Below are positions 8,101-14,828 of a stretch of DNA of 26,451 nt, piece after piece. Location of the stretch: NCBI GenBank assembly GCA_028825345.1, contig JAPKAJ010000004.1, positions 1-26,451 of the forward strand, read 5' to 3'. The first letter of the stretch is position 1. Every line of letters begins with the position of its first letter. The notes under the pieces were generated by a model, which was not told where the DNA came from, searched no databases, and saw nothing but the letters and a program-made list of their open reading frames with translations. The DNA comes from Arenicellales bacterium. GTDB taxonomy: Bacteria > Pseudomonadota > Gammaproteobacteria > Arenicellales > UBA868. Both the position numbers and the translations under genes were made by a program.

Positions 8101-8965
8101 CAGTGATGTGGCAGGCGTTAGCTACTATTTGACAAAGCACCTCTTCGAGTTCTGTTTGCACCTTATAGGCAAGATCTACCAGCCAAGGTCGAAAATAGGG
8201 CTTGCCATGGCCATCGTCATAACGTTTTTCCAATGCAGCCATCTCGAGGAATATGTCATAGGCTGATATCTTGACTCTATGTGAGCTTTTCTCTTTGGCT
8301 AGCCAGCGTTGCCAGTTGGGTTGCGGGCCGCCGTAAGCAGCCAGCCCCATAAGCTTGCCGGCTTCAGGAAAACTTAGCCCGGAATTCAGCGTGGTCACAA
8401 ACCCAGCGCGCCGGGATACCGCTTCATAAACAAACCCAAGGGTAGACAGTGCTGCCAGATGCGATCGGACAGTCTCGGAATGCAACTCTTTTAGTTCAGT
8501 TCCACGCCCTTCATAAAGAGTATAGGATTCTGTTTGCCGCCCATCAGTCCCAGCAGTAGTGGAGCCACTTGCGTCAACAACCAGTACCAGAGCCTCTTCA
8601 AACCCAGAGGGCCAAAAGGCTGAATAGGCATGTGCCAAGTGGTGACTCGGGACAGTCCTGACCCGGGAAGCAAGATCAGCAGAAAACTTACCACGGATAA
8701 TTTTCGGTGCCAGATCCTCTCCCGGCATATTGGCAGTGATGGTAGACATCTCGCCAAGAGGTAGGCCCAGATAGTCAAGGCAGTACGCGATACTCTCTCC
8801 GGGAACCTGAATCTGCCCCATGGCGTCGGGAGATTGCAGCATAAATCCGACGCTATGTTTAATACGATCAAGGCGCTCCTGTTCTATTGCTGCAACAACT
8901 GCACCGTTCTCAACGACCGCAACAGAACGGTCGTGCCCCATATTGATTCCCATGTGATAGCTCAT
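5177..8965 (-). CDS. O-carbamoyltransferase fused to HemK-like SAM methyltransferase module
   Basis: At 1262 residues this is about twice the usual carbamoyltransferase length. Residues 1-565 are a NodU/CmcH/TobZ-type enzyme: the Kae1-like metal site H108/H112 (SHHLAHAY), D131 (VVDASG) and D326 (AADNG), then the C-terminal domain with EKGTEFGPRALGHRSI (403-418) and LLNTSFN (520-526). The family makes carbamoyl-adenylate from carbamoyl phosphate and ATP, then carbamoylates a hydroxyl group. About 565-755 is unassigned; 650-728 vaguely recalls a PqqD-like winged helix. Residues 757-870 resemble the N-terminal helical domain (DUF7059-like) of a HemK-related methyltransferase. The Rossmann part follows: LDLCCGSGIQG (909-919), D933, and NPPF (976-979), typical of amide-nitrogen or adenine methyltransferases. 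The last 220 residues fit that family's tail. AAGGAG (8978-8983) lies 12 bases before the ATG, a long spacing; Met5 is an alternative start. The frame is uninterrupted. Confidence 0.9.
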   Translation of the reverse strand: MSYHMGINMGHDRSVAVVENGAVVAAIEQERLDRIKHSVGFMLQSPDAMGQIQVPGESIAYCLDYLGLPLGEMSTITANMPGEDLAPKIIRGKFSADLASRVRTVPSHHLAHAYSAFWPSGFEEALVLVVDASGSTTAGTDGRQTESYTLYEGRGTELKELHSETVRSHLAALSTLGFVYEAVSRRAGFVTTLNSGLSFPEAGKLMGLAAYGGPQPNWQRWLAKEKSSHRVKISAYDIFLEMAALEKRYDDGHGKPYFRPWLVDLAYKVQTELEEVLCQIVANACHITGLKHVCIAGGVGLNSVANYKILRDCKLDDIFIFPAAADNGIAIGCALWGYHSNEGGIQRPVLGSACFGRSYSSEETDNAIARYADLLEVEEHDFSGMTQRVAEALAQGNIVARFEKGTEFGPRALGHRSIIADPTFERMKDVVNARVKFREAFRPFAPFVPLDRANEVFELSSPSPYMLLVAPVREEFRAKLPAITHEDNTGRIQTCTPEQDPFFHALCLEAERRRGGAPVLLNTSFNVAGQPIVETPEEAIETFLHTDIDYLALDNRWIKRRHQPVKDYADHVQDLPVEDHPHGLESSQPSVLPLMKELDAAIFHSGLSQHWNESEVAELSAKGARFKETSKLFPDSQLLAPLVTQIGSDATLILDPKSRSVLVDESGRLGDVSLDMDRLQMVLALRQNPKNLRDDLRLKLRATPAELNELVDEMSVVLNRFGVLVHEGWSRSDGDVEKQFSLSRTERTFSAFEDENFLIDEQLRNVRQTIIGHGYSEPAICEILGVESLQMIEPTRLHYYDAHVLSESPLSDLIRLFQLRASVPRERVQKILNSNDISLLEALGLLVDIEGGVSGGVDIFCSGGLLFATDHRYMIRADDRLDEDPVMYIGMDSHGLVQVAPRELCNSVLDLCCGSGIQGLVASRYARQVVAVDLNPRAVRFARFNAQLNGVANYRALLSNLYEVVAGQRFDCILANPPFVPSPEESLKFRDGGTSGENILRAIVEGSREHLNPDGRLCIVTDLVDIDTYEQKLKIWLGDADVLGLILTTADRDEILFSVPHCHAPFSQSLDDYNSELDRWVNNFRKADLKTVNFGYILVWVNGKEAGCDISKRTINNPSTPIWGEVQEWLEQRLLWESESAGSLVLTLHSGLRIVTEEGAGGSNRSCELSFSDNPFFTTYAVNTTIADELRRIYLTEPSLSRLQESSNSSWIENLHRLGVLQLTSTRRSFSEGSSPGLSGPKGGIEERATKTTPTCLSSYLG

Positions 8966-9251
8966 TAGCCTATCTTTCTCCTTGTTGGCGAAACTATTTG
9001 TTCACCATTTTCAGACTATTCGATCCTCGTACGCTCTACTTATCGGATCATAATTACTACAAAAATTCAGGTATTAAGACTACAACCACTTCCTCACCAA
9101 TCAAGGGTAGTAGGCGTGGGAGTGGTCAACCTGAGTCACTCCTCCAGAATGACCGCAAAGTCTTCGACGTATCCCACTTTACCCGATGCGACCCTGACCG
9201 AAGTGACTTATGTGGCTCACATTCGTGAAGCGGTAATCTGGAAAAAAGAAA
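8966..9251. other. upstream region of the carbamoyltransferase fusion
   Basis: This 286-bp non-coding gap lies between two minus-strand genes. It contains the ribosome site of the fusion gene (8978-8983), an AT-rich stretch around 9040-9075 that could hold its promoter, and the right copy of the 20-bp direct repeat (9204-9223). No gene was recognised. The plus-strand open frame running through it has no family features. Confidence 0.4.
9204..9223 (+). repeat. 20-bp imperfect direct repeat, right copy
   Basis: TGACTTATGTGGCTCACATT differs at two adjacent bases from the copy at 5151-5170. Within it ATGTG-GCT-CACAT is a perfect 5-bp inverted repeat, which the left copy lacks. It lies about 240 bp upstream of the carbamoyltransferase start, so it could be a regulator site, or the pair could be the footprint of an insertion. 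Confidence 0.6.
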
Positions 9252-10085
9252 TCAGATCAGGCGCGGAAAAGTCTCGCACTCCAGTGCACCTGCGTGCACC
9301 AGATCATCGCCACGCTCATCAGGATTGCACTCCCAGGGTTTATCATCAAAGCGTGCGTCATCTCCGAACCAGTGGGTACATATGACCCTACGCCGGTTGC
9401 GCCGCTGCAGATTGCCCGGAGCACTGTGGTGGGTGCGAAAATTCAAGATGGCGCAATCCCCAGCTTTCATCGGTGCGCAGGCAATCTCGTAACCCTGTGA
9501 ATCATTACTCCACTGAGGTGGGTCAGGTTCTTTCTGACCTCGCATGCCTTTTTCAGTAAAAAAATCTATCGCTTTGTAGTTTTGATCCAGCTTGTGTGAG
9601 CCTAAAACAAAGCGAAGAGCGGTTTCCTCGGGTACATCATCCAAGGCGGTCCAGACATTGCATATCTGTGTGCCCGAAACTGGCCAGTAGGCCTCGTCGT
9701 AATGCCATGGCGTCTGGGTACTGGTGCCAGGCTCTTTGACGATGGCCATATCAAAATAAAGGAGCAAGCCCCGGCTGCGCATCACCCGCTGCGCCAATCG
9801 TGCGGCTGGAGACCTGAAGGTGAATTTCTCAAAGGACGGTAACCGTCTCCATAAAAAGGTATCGAAAAAAAATGTTCCGGATTCGCCATTATTTTTATGA
9901 TCTTCGCGGGCCAAACTATCGCAAGCGGTTCTGATTGCAGCCGCCACAGCCCGTCGACCCTGCTGAACCCATTCATTGCTGAATGCGCCCTCAAGGCAGA
10001 CCACGCCGTCCCGCTGGTAAGCGGCGACCGCACCCCGGGTGGGCAGACCATCGCTACCTAAGGCAAACTTTTTTAAGGTCCGCAT
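9252..10085 (-). CDS. phytanoyl-CoA dioxygenase (PhyH) family Fe(II)/2OG oxygenase
   Basis: The 277-residue protein has the PhyH double-stranded beta-helix. The iron triad is H128-Y-D130 (TPWHYDEAYW) with distal H220 (HHSAPGN), and an arginine cluster 231-233 (RRR) can bind the 2-oxoglutarate carboxylate. Between them the WTALDDVPEETALRFVLGSHK block is typical of the family, where it shapes the active site. The family hydroxylates small molecules, often amino acids, fatty acyl groups or natural products, using O2 and 2-oxoglutarate. The substrate is unknown. It lies upstream of the carbamoyltransferase fusion on the same strand, but a 286-bp gap argues for separate promoters. It is divergent from the arginase-family gene. 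A hydroxyl group made here could in principle be the one carbamoylated; that is inference. Confidence 0.88.
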   Translation of the reverse strand: MRTLKKFALGSDGLPTRGAVAAYQRDGVVCLEGAFSNEWVQQGRRAVAAAIRTACDSLAREDHKNNGESGTFFFDTFLWRRLPSFEKFTFRSPAARLAQRVMRSRGLLLYFDMAIVKEPGTSTQTPWHYDEAYWPVSGTQICNVWTALDDVPEETALRFVLGSHKLDQNYKAIDFFTEKGMRGQKEPDPPQWSNDSQGYEIACAPMKAGDCAILNFRTHHSAPGNLQRRNRRRVICTHWFGDDARFDDKPWECNPDERGDDLVHAGALECETFPRLI

Positions 10086-10121
10086 AAACGATTAGGTTGA
10101 TTGGACATCGTTATTTCTTTA

Positions 10122-10140
10122 GCCAAATTGGCGCCGTCAA
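10122..10140 (-). promoter_or_regulatory. possible promoter/operator upstream of PhyH gene
   Basis: On the minus strand TTGACG (10135-10140) matches five of six bases of a -35 box. Directly beside it is a perfect odd palindrome GCCAA-A-TTGGC (10122-10132), which could be an operator. No good -10 box is visible at the expected distance, so this is a weak call. Confidence 0.25.
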
Positions 10141-10190
10141 AAAGTCAGGTCCCACGATATATCCCAAGAGAAACAACTGTCAATTGATCT

Positions 10191-10218
10191 TTGGTAATTC
10201 TGCATAGCTGGATACACT
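10191..10218 (+). promoter_or_regulatory. possible promoter of arginase-family gene
   Basis: TTGGTA (10191-10196) and TACACT (10213-10218) are separated by 16 bp and resemble sigma-70 -35 and -10 boxes. They lie 38 bp before the ATG at 10256. The match to consensus is partial at both boxes. Confidence 0.3.
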
Positions 10219-10255
10219 AGGGTGACATCCCGCTATTGGAATTTCGATAACTGCT

Positions 10256-11266
10256 ATGGCCATTAAAGCCCTTTCTGACGCCGATAAAATGATGCTCGAC
10301 TCCCTGTACTGGTGGGATATCCCGACCTTGTTCCGGGCCCCACTGGACCGTGACCCAGCAAATGCGGACATTGCGCTGGTCGGTGTACCACACTCTACCG
10401 GTAACGGTACCACCGAACGTGATCAGCACCTGGGTCCGCGGGCCTTGCGCCACGTGTCGGCCATGGCAAAAAGGGTACACATGGATTTTGAAATCGATCC
10501 ATGGGCCGCCCACCAGATTCATGATCTGGGTGATGTGCCATTGCCCGAGGCGAACGACAACGAGGCATGTATAGAACGGATCACCGATTTCTACCGGGCG
10601 ATCGACGCCGCAGGTGCGCGCCCGGTATCAGTCGGCGGGGATCACTCGGTTACCGGCGGTATCATTCAGGCGATCGCAGGGCCGGATGCAAAACTGACCA
10701 GCGGCGAGAAAGCCGTCTTTTTGCATTTTGATGCTCACACCGACGCTTATGAGCAGGTGCCGCATTTTCTGGGTGCGATCAAATCAGCCGCCCACTGGGC
10801 AAGCTATCTGGTTCGTGACGGCCTGATCGACGCAAGCCACAGTGTCCAGATTGGCATGCGTGGCAATCCGCGCACGCTGAGCTGGCTCAACCCCAGCAAG
10901 GAACTGGGCTATGAGCTCATTACTATGGATCGCTACCGCCGCATCGGGCTCGAAGAGACCATGCAGATTATCAATGACCGGATCGGCGACGCGCCGCTCT
11001 ACATTACCTTTGATCTGGATTGTATGGATCCAACGGTAGCGCCCGGCGTGGCGAACATCGAGGCCGGAGTCCAGGGCTTTCAGGTGGACGAGGTTATGCA
11101 GTTGCTGCGCTGTGTACGGGGCAAAAATATTATCGGCGGCGACGTGGTCTGCATGATGCCCACTAAAGATTCACCCAATCAGATTACCGCGCATACCGCG
11201 GCGGCGGTCATGTTCGAGATCATCAGTCTCATCTCTGACAGCCTCACCCTAAATAATCGCTTGTGA
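10256..11266 (+). CDS. arginase/agmatinase-family ureohydrolase with altered substrate loop
   Basis: The 336-residue ureohydrolase has all six metal ligands: H130 (GGDHS), D159, H161 and D163 (FDAHTD), D253 and D255 (FDLDCMDP). The family splits guanidino groups (arginine, agmatine, guanidinobutyrate and similar) to urea plus an amine. One conserved feature differs. The C-terminal DxxEVxP motif, whose Glu contacts the guanidinium in arginases (Glu277 of rat arginase I), reads DVVCMMP, with Cys299 in the Glu position. The metal centre should work, but the substrate may not be a standard guanidine. A RidA-repeat gene follows after 103 bp on the same strand, and a PhyH oxygenase is divergent. 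ATG 10256 is chosen because the N terminus matches the usual family length; its ribosome site is weak. Confidence 0.87.
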   Translation: MAIKALSDADKMMLDSLYWWDIPTLFRAPLDRDPANADIALVGVPHSTGNGTTERDQHLGPRALRHVSAMAKRVHMDFEIDPWAAHQIHDLGDVPLPEANDNEACIERITDFYRAIDAAGARPVSVGGDHSVTGGIIQAIAGPDAKLTSGEKAVFLHFDAHTDAYEQVPHFLGAIKSAAHWASYLVRDGLIDASHSVQIGMRGNPRTLSWLNPSKELGYELITMDRYRRIGLEETMQIINDRIGDAPLYITFDLDCMDPTVAPGVANIEAGVQGFQVDEVMQLLRCVRGKNIIGGDVVCMMPTKDSPNQITAHTAAAVMFEIISLISDSLTLNNRL

Positions 11267-11369
11267 TTTGATATTCGTTCTGGGAAATGGCGGCCTACAC
11301 TATTGGTATTAATCGCTTTGTCGGAATTCCATTAGCCAATGAGGCGCAAGCACTAACCGCGGTTAGACC

Positions 11370-12620
11370 ATGTCTGAGGACTCTTCTGTGAAGAAACGAT
11401 ACGCTTGGCCCGAAAATACCTGGAACTGGCCGATCCCGGTTACCCATAAACACGCCGTTCGTTGCGGCGAGATGATCTGGGTTGGGGGGCAAGTTGATCT
11501 GACCCCCGACGGCATAGTCAGGAATCCGGGAGAACTGGATACCCAGGCTCAATATGCAATTCATCACTTTGATCAGGCATTGCACGATCTTGACTGTGAC
11601 CTGGAGGATCTGGTCTGGCTGTTATGTTTTTATGTTAACGATGGCTCGGTTAGCGAATCTGATTTTCTAAAAATGCTTGGCTCTTACCTGCCATGTGGTG
11701 CCCACCCCGCCGTCAATGCGGTGCCTGTGCCAGCCCTCGCTTACCCCGGATTGGCTGTCGAGATAGAAGGATATGCGATGCGGCGCGAAGATGGTCGGCG
11801 TATTAAAAAATCAGTCGCAGTCGATAACACGCTTCAACCGTTACCCATTCCCTTCAGCCAGGCAGTGAGATCTGGCAACATGATATTCGTTTCTGCACAA
11901 TACCCGTATAGCCCAGATGGTAACGTTATCAATCCAAGTGACAGTGTTGCCCAGACAAAACGGGTGATGACCCAGGTGTGCGGGCTACTCAGTCAGTTCG
12001 GCGCGGAGTGCAGCGATGTCGTAAAGTTAAACCGCTGGTACGCAGGCAATGTCGGAATAGATGATTTTGAGCCTGCTGCTCTTGCCTGCGCATCATTTTT
12101 TCGAGAACCCGGCCCCGCAGCAACCGGCATCCCTTTACCCAGGCATGCAGACAAAGATATTGCGATAAAGATCAGTGTCGTCGCCATGCTGGGCGAAGAT
12201 GGGCAACATTTATCCAAAACTCACTCTTGGCCAGATTCACTCTGGGATTGGCACGTTCACCTGCCATACAAACATGGTGTGAAGTGCGCAGGAATGATAT
12301 TTCTTGGAGGACAAGTTTCCCTTAACAAACAAGGAGAAGCGATATATCCAGATGATCTGACCGCCCAGACTCATCAGGCAATGGCTCATATCGGAACAAT
12401 CCTTCGCGATCTAGACGCCAGCTATGACGATGTTTGTAAAGTCCTTGCAATGTACCAGGCCAGCGACGACGCAGATGCACTACACCAGAACCTCTCCATC
12501 CGCTCGTCTTACTTCAACGACCCAGGGCCCGCAACCAGCGGAGTGCCATTACCGGCGCTGGCATATCAATCAATGGTTATTGAGATTGACGCCTTTGCCA
12601 TGGTTAATCAAAAAGAATAA
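11370..12620 (+). CDS. three-domain RidA (YjgF/UK114) protein
   Basis: The 416-residue protein is built of three tandem RidA-type domains, at about 12-137, 155-274 and 285-412. Each shows the same landmarks: an MIWVGGQ, MIFVSAQ or MIFLGGQ strand near the start, a helix with regularly spaced hydrophobics, a xPAxxxVPxPALAY-like loop, and a closing xEIEGYAM-like strand. Domains 1 and 3 are the closest pair (YAWPENTWNW versus HSWPDSLWDW openings), so one probably arose from the other. Canonical RidA deaminates reactive enamine/imine intermediates with an arginine (Arg105 in E. coli). Here those positions are Val115, Ala251 and Thr389, so no domain keeps it. Canonical RidA works as a homotrimer; a three-domain chain could form one trimer by itself. 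The start at 11370 has a weak ribosome site. Confidence 0.88.
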   Translation: MSEDSSVKKRYAWPENTWNWPIPVTHKHAVRCGEMIWVGGQVDLTPDGIVRNPGELDTQAQYAIHHFDQALHDLDCDLEDLVWLLCFYVNDGSVSESDFLKMLGSYLPCGAHPAVNAVPVPALAYPGLAVEIEGYAMRREDGRRIKKSVAVDNTLQPLPIPFSQAVRSGNMIFVSAQYPYSPDGNVINPSDSVAQTKRVMTQVCGLLSQFGAECSDVVKLNRWYAGNVGIDDFEPAALACASFFREPGPAATGIPLPRHADKDIAIKISVVAMLGEDGQHLSKTHSWPDSLWDWHVHLPYKHGVKCAGMIFLGGQVSLNKQGEAIYPDDLTAQTHQAMAHIGTILRDLDASYDDVCKVLAMYQASDDADALHQNLSIRSSYFNDPGPATSGVPLPALAYQSMVIEIDAFAMVNQKE

Positions 12621-12745
12621 TCGCGGTTCTGGGCTATTGACCATTGCTTTTGTGCAGTAACTTGTAAAACAGATGACAAAATCCCCGTCATCGCGCCACG
12701 CACCTATTTAACCAGTTACCAGTACAAAACTGGGTCACACCGGAA

Positions 12746-13561
12746 CTACCCGTCGGCAGTACGACGTCCCCAGAAAAGCTTGCGCACCTCTTCACTGTTC
12801 ACCAGGTCTGGCCTTTCTGCATAGCAAAGCACTGGAACCAGTCTGGGTACTATTCCGCTCATCTTGGTAACGCGATGAATGGTTTGGCGTCCGGCAAATA
12901 TCAACAAAGTGCCTGGTGTGAACGGTAACTGCATCACACCTTGCCGGTTGCCCTCCAACACCCCCTGAACGATTTCCTTCTCGTTCTTTAGGCCCCGGAT
13001 CTGCGGCATATACTCAAACAACCCCCCTTCGTCAGGCTGTTGCAGCATCAAAGTGATAGTGAATTCGGATTCATCAAAATGCCAGCCGTGCTGCCCGCCA
13101 TCGACGAACACATTTATCGAACATGCACCCAGTGGATCTGCGAAACGGAAAAGTGGGTCTTTATCCAGAATTGCAGCTATAAAGTCTTTCAGCGGATCCC
13201 AGTGATACAACCGTTTCAGGGCGCCATGGTCCACGAGCAAATCATAGGCCACGGATCCTACAAACGTAGACTCCTGACGCTGGGTGACATCCTTTGGCGA
13301 AAGGTTTGGATCCGCTTCAGTCAAATACGCATTATGTGTGCTGTCACAAAAATAAGCCTGGCCAAGCATACTATTAGCTTCGCGCGCCAATTCGTCTACC
13401 GCATCAGGACGAATAAAGCCTGGGAGTATGCACAGGCCGCTTTTCGTGAACTTCTCCTGACAGGTCTGCGCCAGCGCTGAACCAACACCCGAACCCAAAT
13501 CAGTGATCGGGTAGCGTTCGGTATCGACCATAGATGGTGCACTTATACCCTCAAAACTCAT
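12746..13561 (-). CDS. Fe(II)/2OG oxygenase resembling the BesD/HalD amino-acid halogenase family, with intact HxD
   Basis: The 271-residue protein has the iron triad H161-F-D163 (GWHFDESEF), distal H229 (RQTIHRV) and R240 for 2-oxoglutarate. The wider pattern, ITLMLQQPDEGGLFEYMPQI, then a TPGTLLIFAGRQTIHRVT block and a PRLVPVLCYAERPD end, closely recalls the BesD/HalD family (lysine and other free amino-acid halogenases). From memory the two BesD histidines are 67 residues apart; here they are 68 apart. Those halogenases replace the triad aspartate by glycine to make room for chloride. This protein keeps Asp163, so hydroxylation or desaturation is expected, not halogenation. A very strong ribosome site (AAGGAGG) precedes the ATG at 13561. 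The gene converges on the RidA gene. The free-amino-acid substrate is inferred from the family. Confidence 0.82.
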   Translation of the reverse strand: MSFEGISAPSMVDTERYPITDLGSGVGSALAQTCQEKFTKSGLCILPGFIRPDAVDELAREANSMLGQAYFCDSTHNAYLTEADPNLSPKDVTQRQESTFVGSVAYDLLVDHGALKRLYHWDPLKDFIAAILDKDPLFRFADPLGACSINVFVDGGQHGWHFDESEFTITLMLQQPDEGGLFEYMPQIRGLKNEKEIVQGVLEGNRQGVMQLPFTPGTLLIFAGRQTIHRVTKMSGIVPRLVPVLCYAERPDLVNSEEVRKLFWGRRTADG

Positions 13562-13590
13562 CCTGCCTCCTTCGTTTGCCTTATCGGAAA

Positions 13591-13620
13591 ATTGTAATCT
13601 GGTTCCCTAGAACCTGACAC
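13591..13620 (-). promoter_or_regulatory. promoter with inverted repeat upstream of the BesD-like gene
   Basis: On the minus strand GTGTCA (13615-13620) and TACAAT (13591-13596, five of six to consensus) lie 18 bp apart and place a start about 23 bases before the ATG. The spacer contains a perfect inverted repeat GGTTC-CCTA-GAACC (13601-13614), well placed for a repressor. The strong AAGGAGG ribosome site follows. Confidence 0.42.
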
Positions 13621-13686
13621 ACATACCCAAAAGAGAGTCACCAGCTAATCCAAAGACCATTCGGCTTTACGCAAAGGTAGTGTAGG

Positions 13687-14051
13687 ATGCCCACTGTAAT
13701 AGAGCAAATAACGGTACAGTTAAACTCTTTAGGCATAAATCTTGCGGATAGGCAAAAACATCAGTCAGGGGAGATAAAAGTGGTCGATGATAATTTTCGT
13801 TTGAACCAACCGTTTGTTGGGATACCGTCATTTTTACGCTCCAGTATCTGCACGGACATCGCGACACTCTGGATGCGATTGCGCGACGCACAGAAGTCAT
13901 CGCCTTTGATTTTGTCGAGGTGAACCCACAACTGGACGTCGGCACAGGCGTGACTGCGTACCTGGGCGCTCATGTCATGGTGGAATTTCTCGGACGCATC
14001 TGTGAACAACCCTGGTGGATAGAAAAACGCACCCAGCGCCTTAATCGATGA
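13687..14051 (+). pseudogene. core-deleted ureohydrolase (agmatinase-like) remnant
   Basis: The frame ending at the TGA 14049-14051 encodes an unmistakable ureohydrolase C terminus from about 13833: FDFVEVNPQLDVGTGVTAYL, then GAHVMVEFLGRICEQPWW. This includes the conserved Glu that the intact neighbour at 10256 lacks. The frame is closed by a TAA at 13791-13793 and has no metal-binding motifs. A second frame, from the ATG at 13687, gives NQPFVGIPSFLR near 13813-13839, which looks like the N-terminal segment of guanidinobutyrase-type proteins. The best reading is a gene that kept both ends, lost roughly the middle two thirds and changed frame at about 13840. The C-terminal match is strong; the N-terminal one is tentative. 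Its stop overlaps the next SDR start as ATGA, so it was probably the first gene of an operon with that SDR. The rest of 13562-14047 holds only the BesD-like promoter. Confidence 0.72.
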
Positions 14052-14809
14052 CGAAACGGGTACTGATTACCGCAGGCGCTGGCGGCATCGGCCGCGCAAT
14101 GGCGCATGCATTCGATGAGCAAGGTGCAAAAGTCTGGGTGGTGGACATTGATACAACGGCACTGAAAACCTGCCCGGACCACTGGCAGACTAACTGCCTC
14201 GACGTAACTGATGAAACAGCTGTCAGTACTCTTTTTGCTGAACTACAAGATCAGTGGGGCTCTTTGGATACTCTTTGTTCTAACGCTGGCGTCGCCGGGC
14301 CGGGCGCGCCTGTTGACGAGATCTCGATAGAAGAATGGCGCGCCTGTGTTTCGGTCAGTCTGGAAGGTACTTTTCTTTTTGCCAAACATGCGGCGCCGCT
14401 GATGAAGGCACAAGGCTCCGGCGCCATCATCATCACTTCATCGACCGCCGGAATATTTGGTTTTGGTAACCGCTCGCCCTATGTCGCAGCAAAATGGGGA
14501 GTCATTGGTCTGATGAAAACCCTGGCTATCGAACTGGGGCCGTTTAATATCCGCGCTAACGCGATCTGTCCTGGCCCGGTTGAAGGTGAACGCATGACAT
14601 TTGTGGCCGAGCGCGAGGCGCAAGTCAAAGGCAAAACAGCCGAGCAAATCCTGGATGAATATGCCAGTGGCTCATCGATGAAAAAACTTGTTAAAGGGGA
14701 AGATATTGCCCACATGGCAGTCTTTCTTGCCAGCGACAGTGCAGCGCTGGTGAGTGGCCAGGTGATTGCCGTTGACGGGCATACCGAGAACCCGGAGCCC
14801 CGCTACTAA
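14048..14809 (+). CDS. short-chain dehydrogenase/reductase (SDR)
   Basis: The 253-residue classical SDR has the length and motif order of the family. The cofactor loop is TAGAGGIG (8-15), with D33 at the end of beta-2 favouring NAD. The structural motif is SNAG (78-81), and the catalytic residues are Ser132, Tyr145 and Lys149 (SPYVAAK). The RANAICPGPV segment follows and the C terminus carries the VSGQVIAVDG strand. It is a probable alcohol/ketone oxidoreductase; the substrate is not readable. Its ATG overlaps the stop of the ureohydrolase remnant by four bases, so translation was probably coupled to that gene. The deletion upstream may have altered its expression. It converges on a PhyH gene with 19 bp between stops. 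Confidence 0.9.
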   Translation: MTKRVLITAGAGGIGRAMAHAFDEQGAKVWVVDIDTTALKTCPDHWQTNCLDVTDETAVSTLFAELQDQWGSLDTLCSNAGVAGPGAPVDEISIEEWRACVSVSLEGTFLFAKHAAPLMKAQGSGAIIITSSTAGIFGFGNRSPYVAAKWGVIGLMKTLAIELGPFNIRANAICPGPVEGERMTFVAEREAQVKGKTAEQILDEYASGSSMKKLVKGEDIAHMAVFLASDSAALVSGQVIAVDGHTENPEPRY

Positions 14810-14828
14810 GCTCAACCACTCGCCCTCG

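Noticed and set aside
9204..9223. ATGTG-N3-CACAT as a CRP site.
   Set aside because: CRP needs TGTGA-N6-TCACA; the spacing and half-site are wrong.
12719..12733. CCAGT-ACAAA-ACTGG hairpin between the RidA and BesD-like genes as a terminator.
   Set aside because: The stem is only 5 bp and there is no T-run on either strand.
12746..13561. Calling the BesD-like protein a halogenase.
   Set aside because: Halogenases of this fold lack the triad aspartate; Asp163 is present here.
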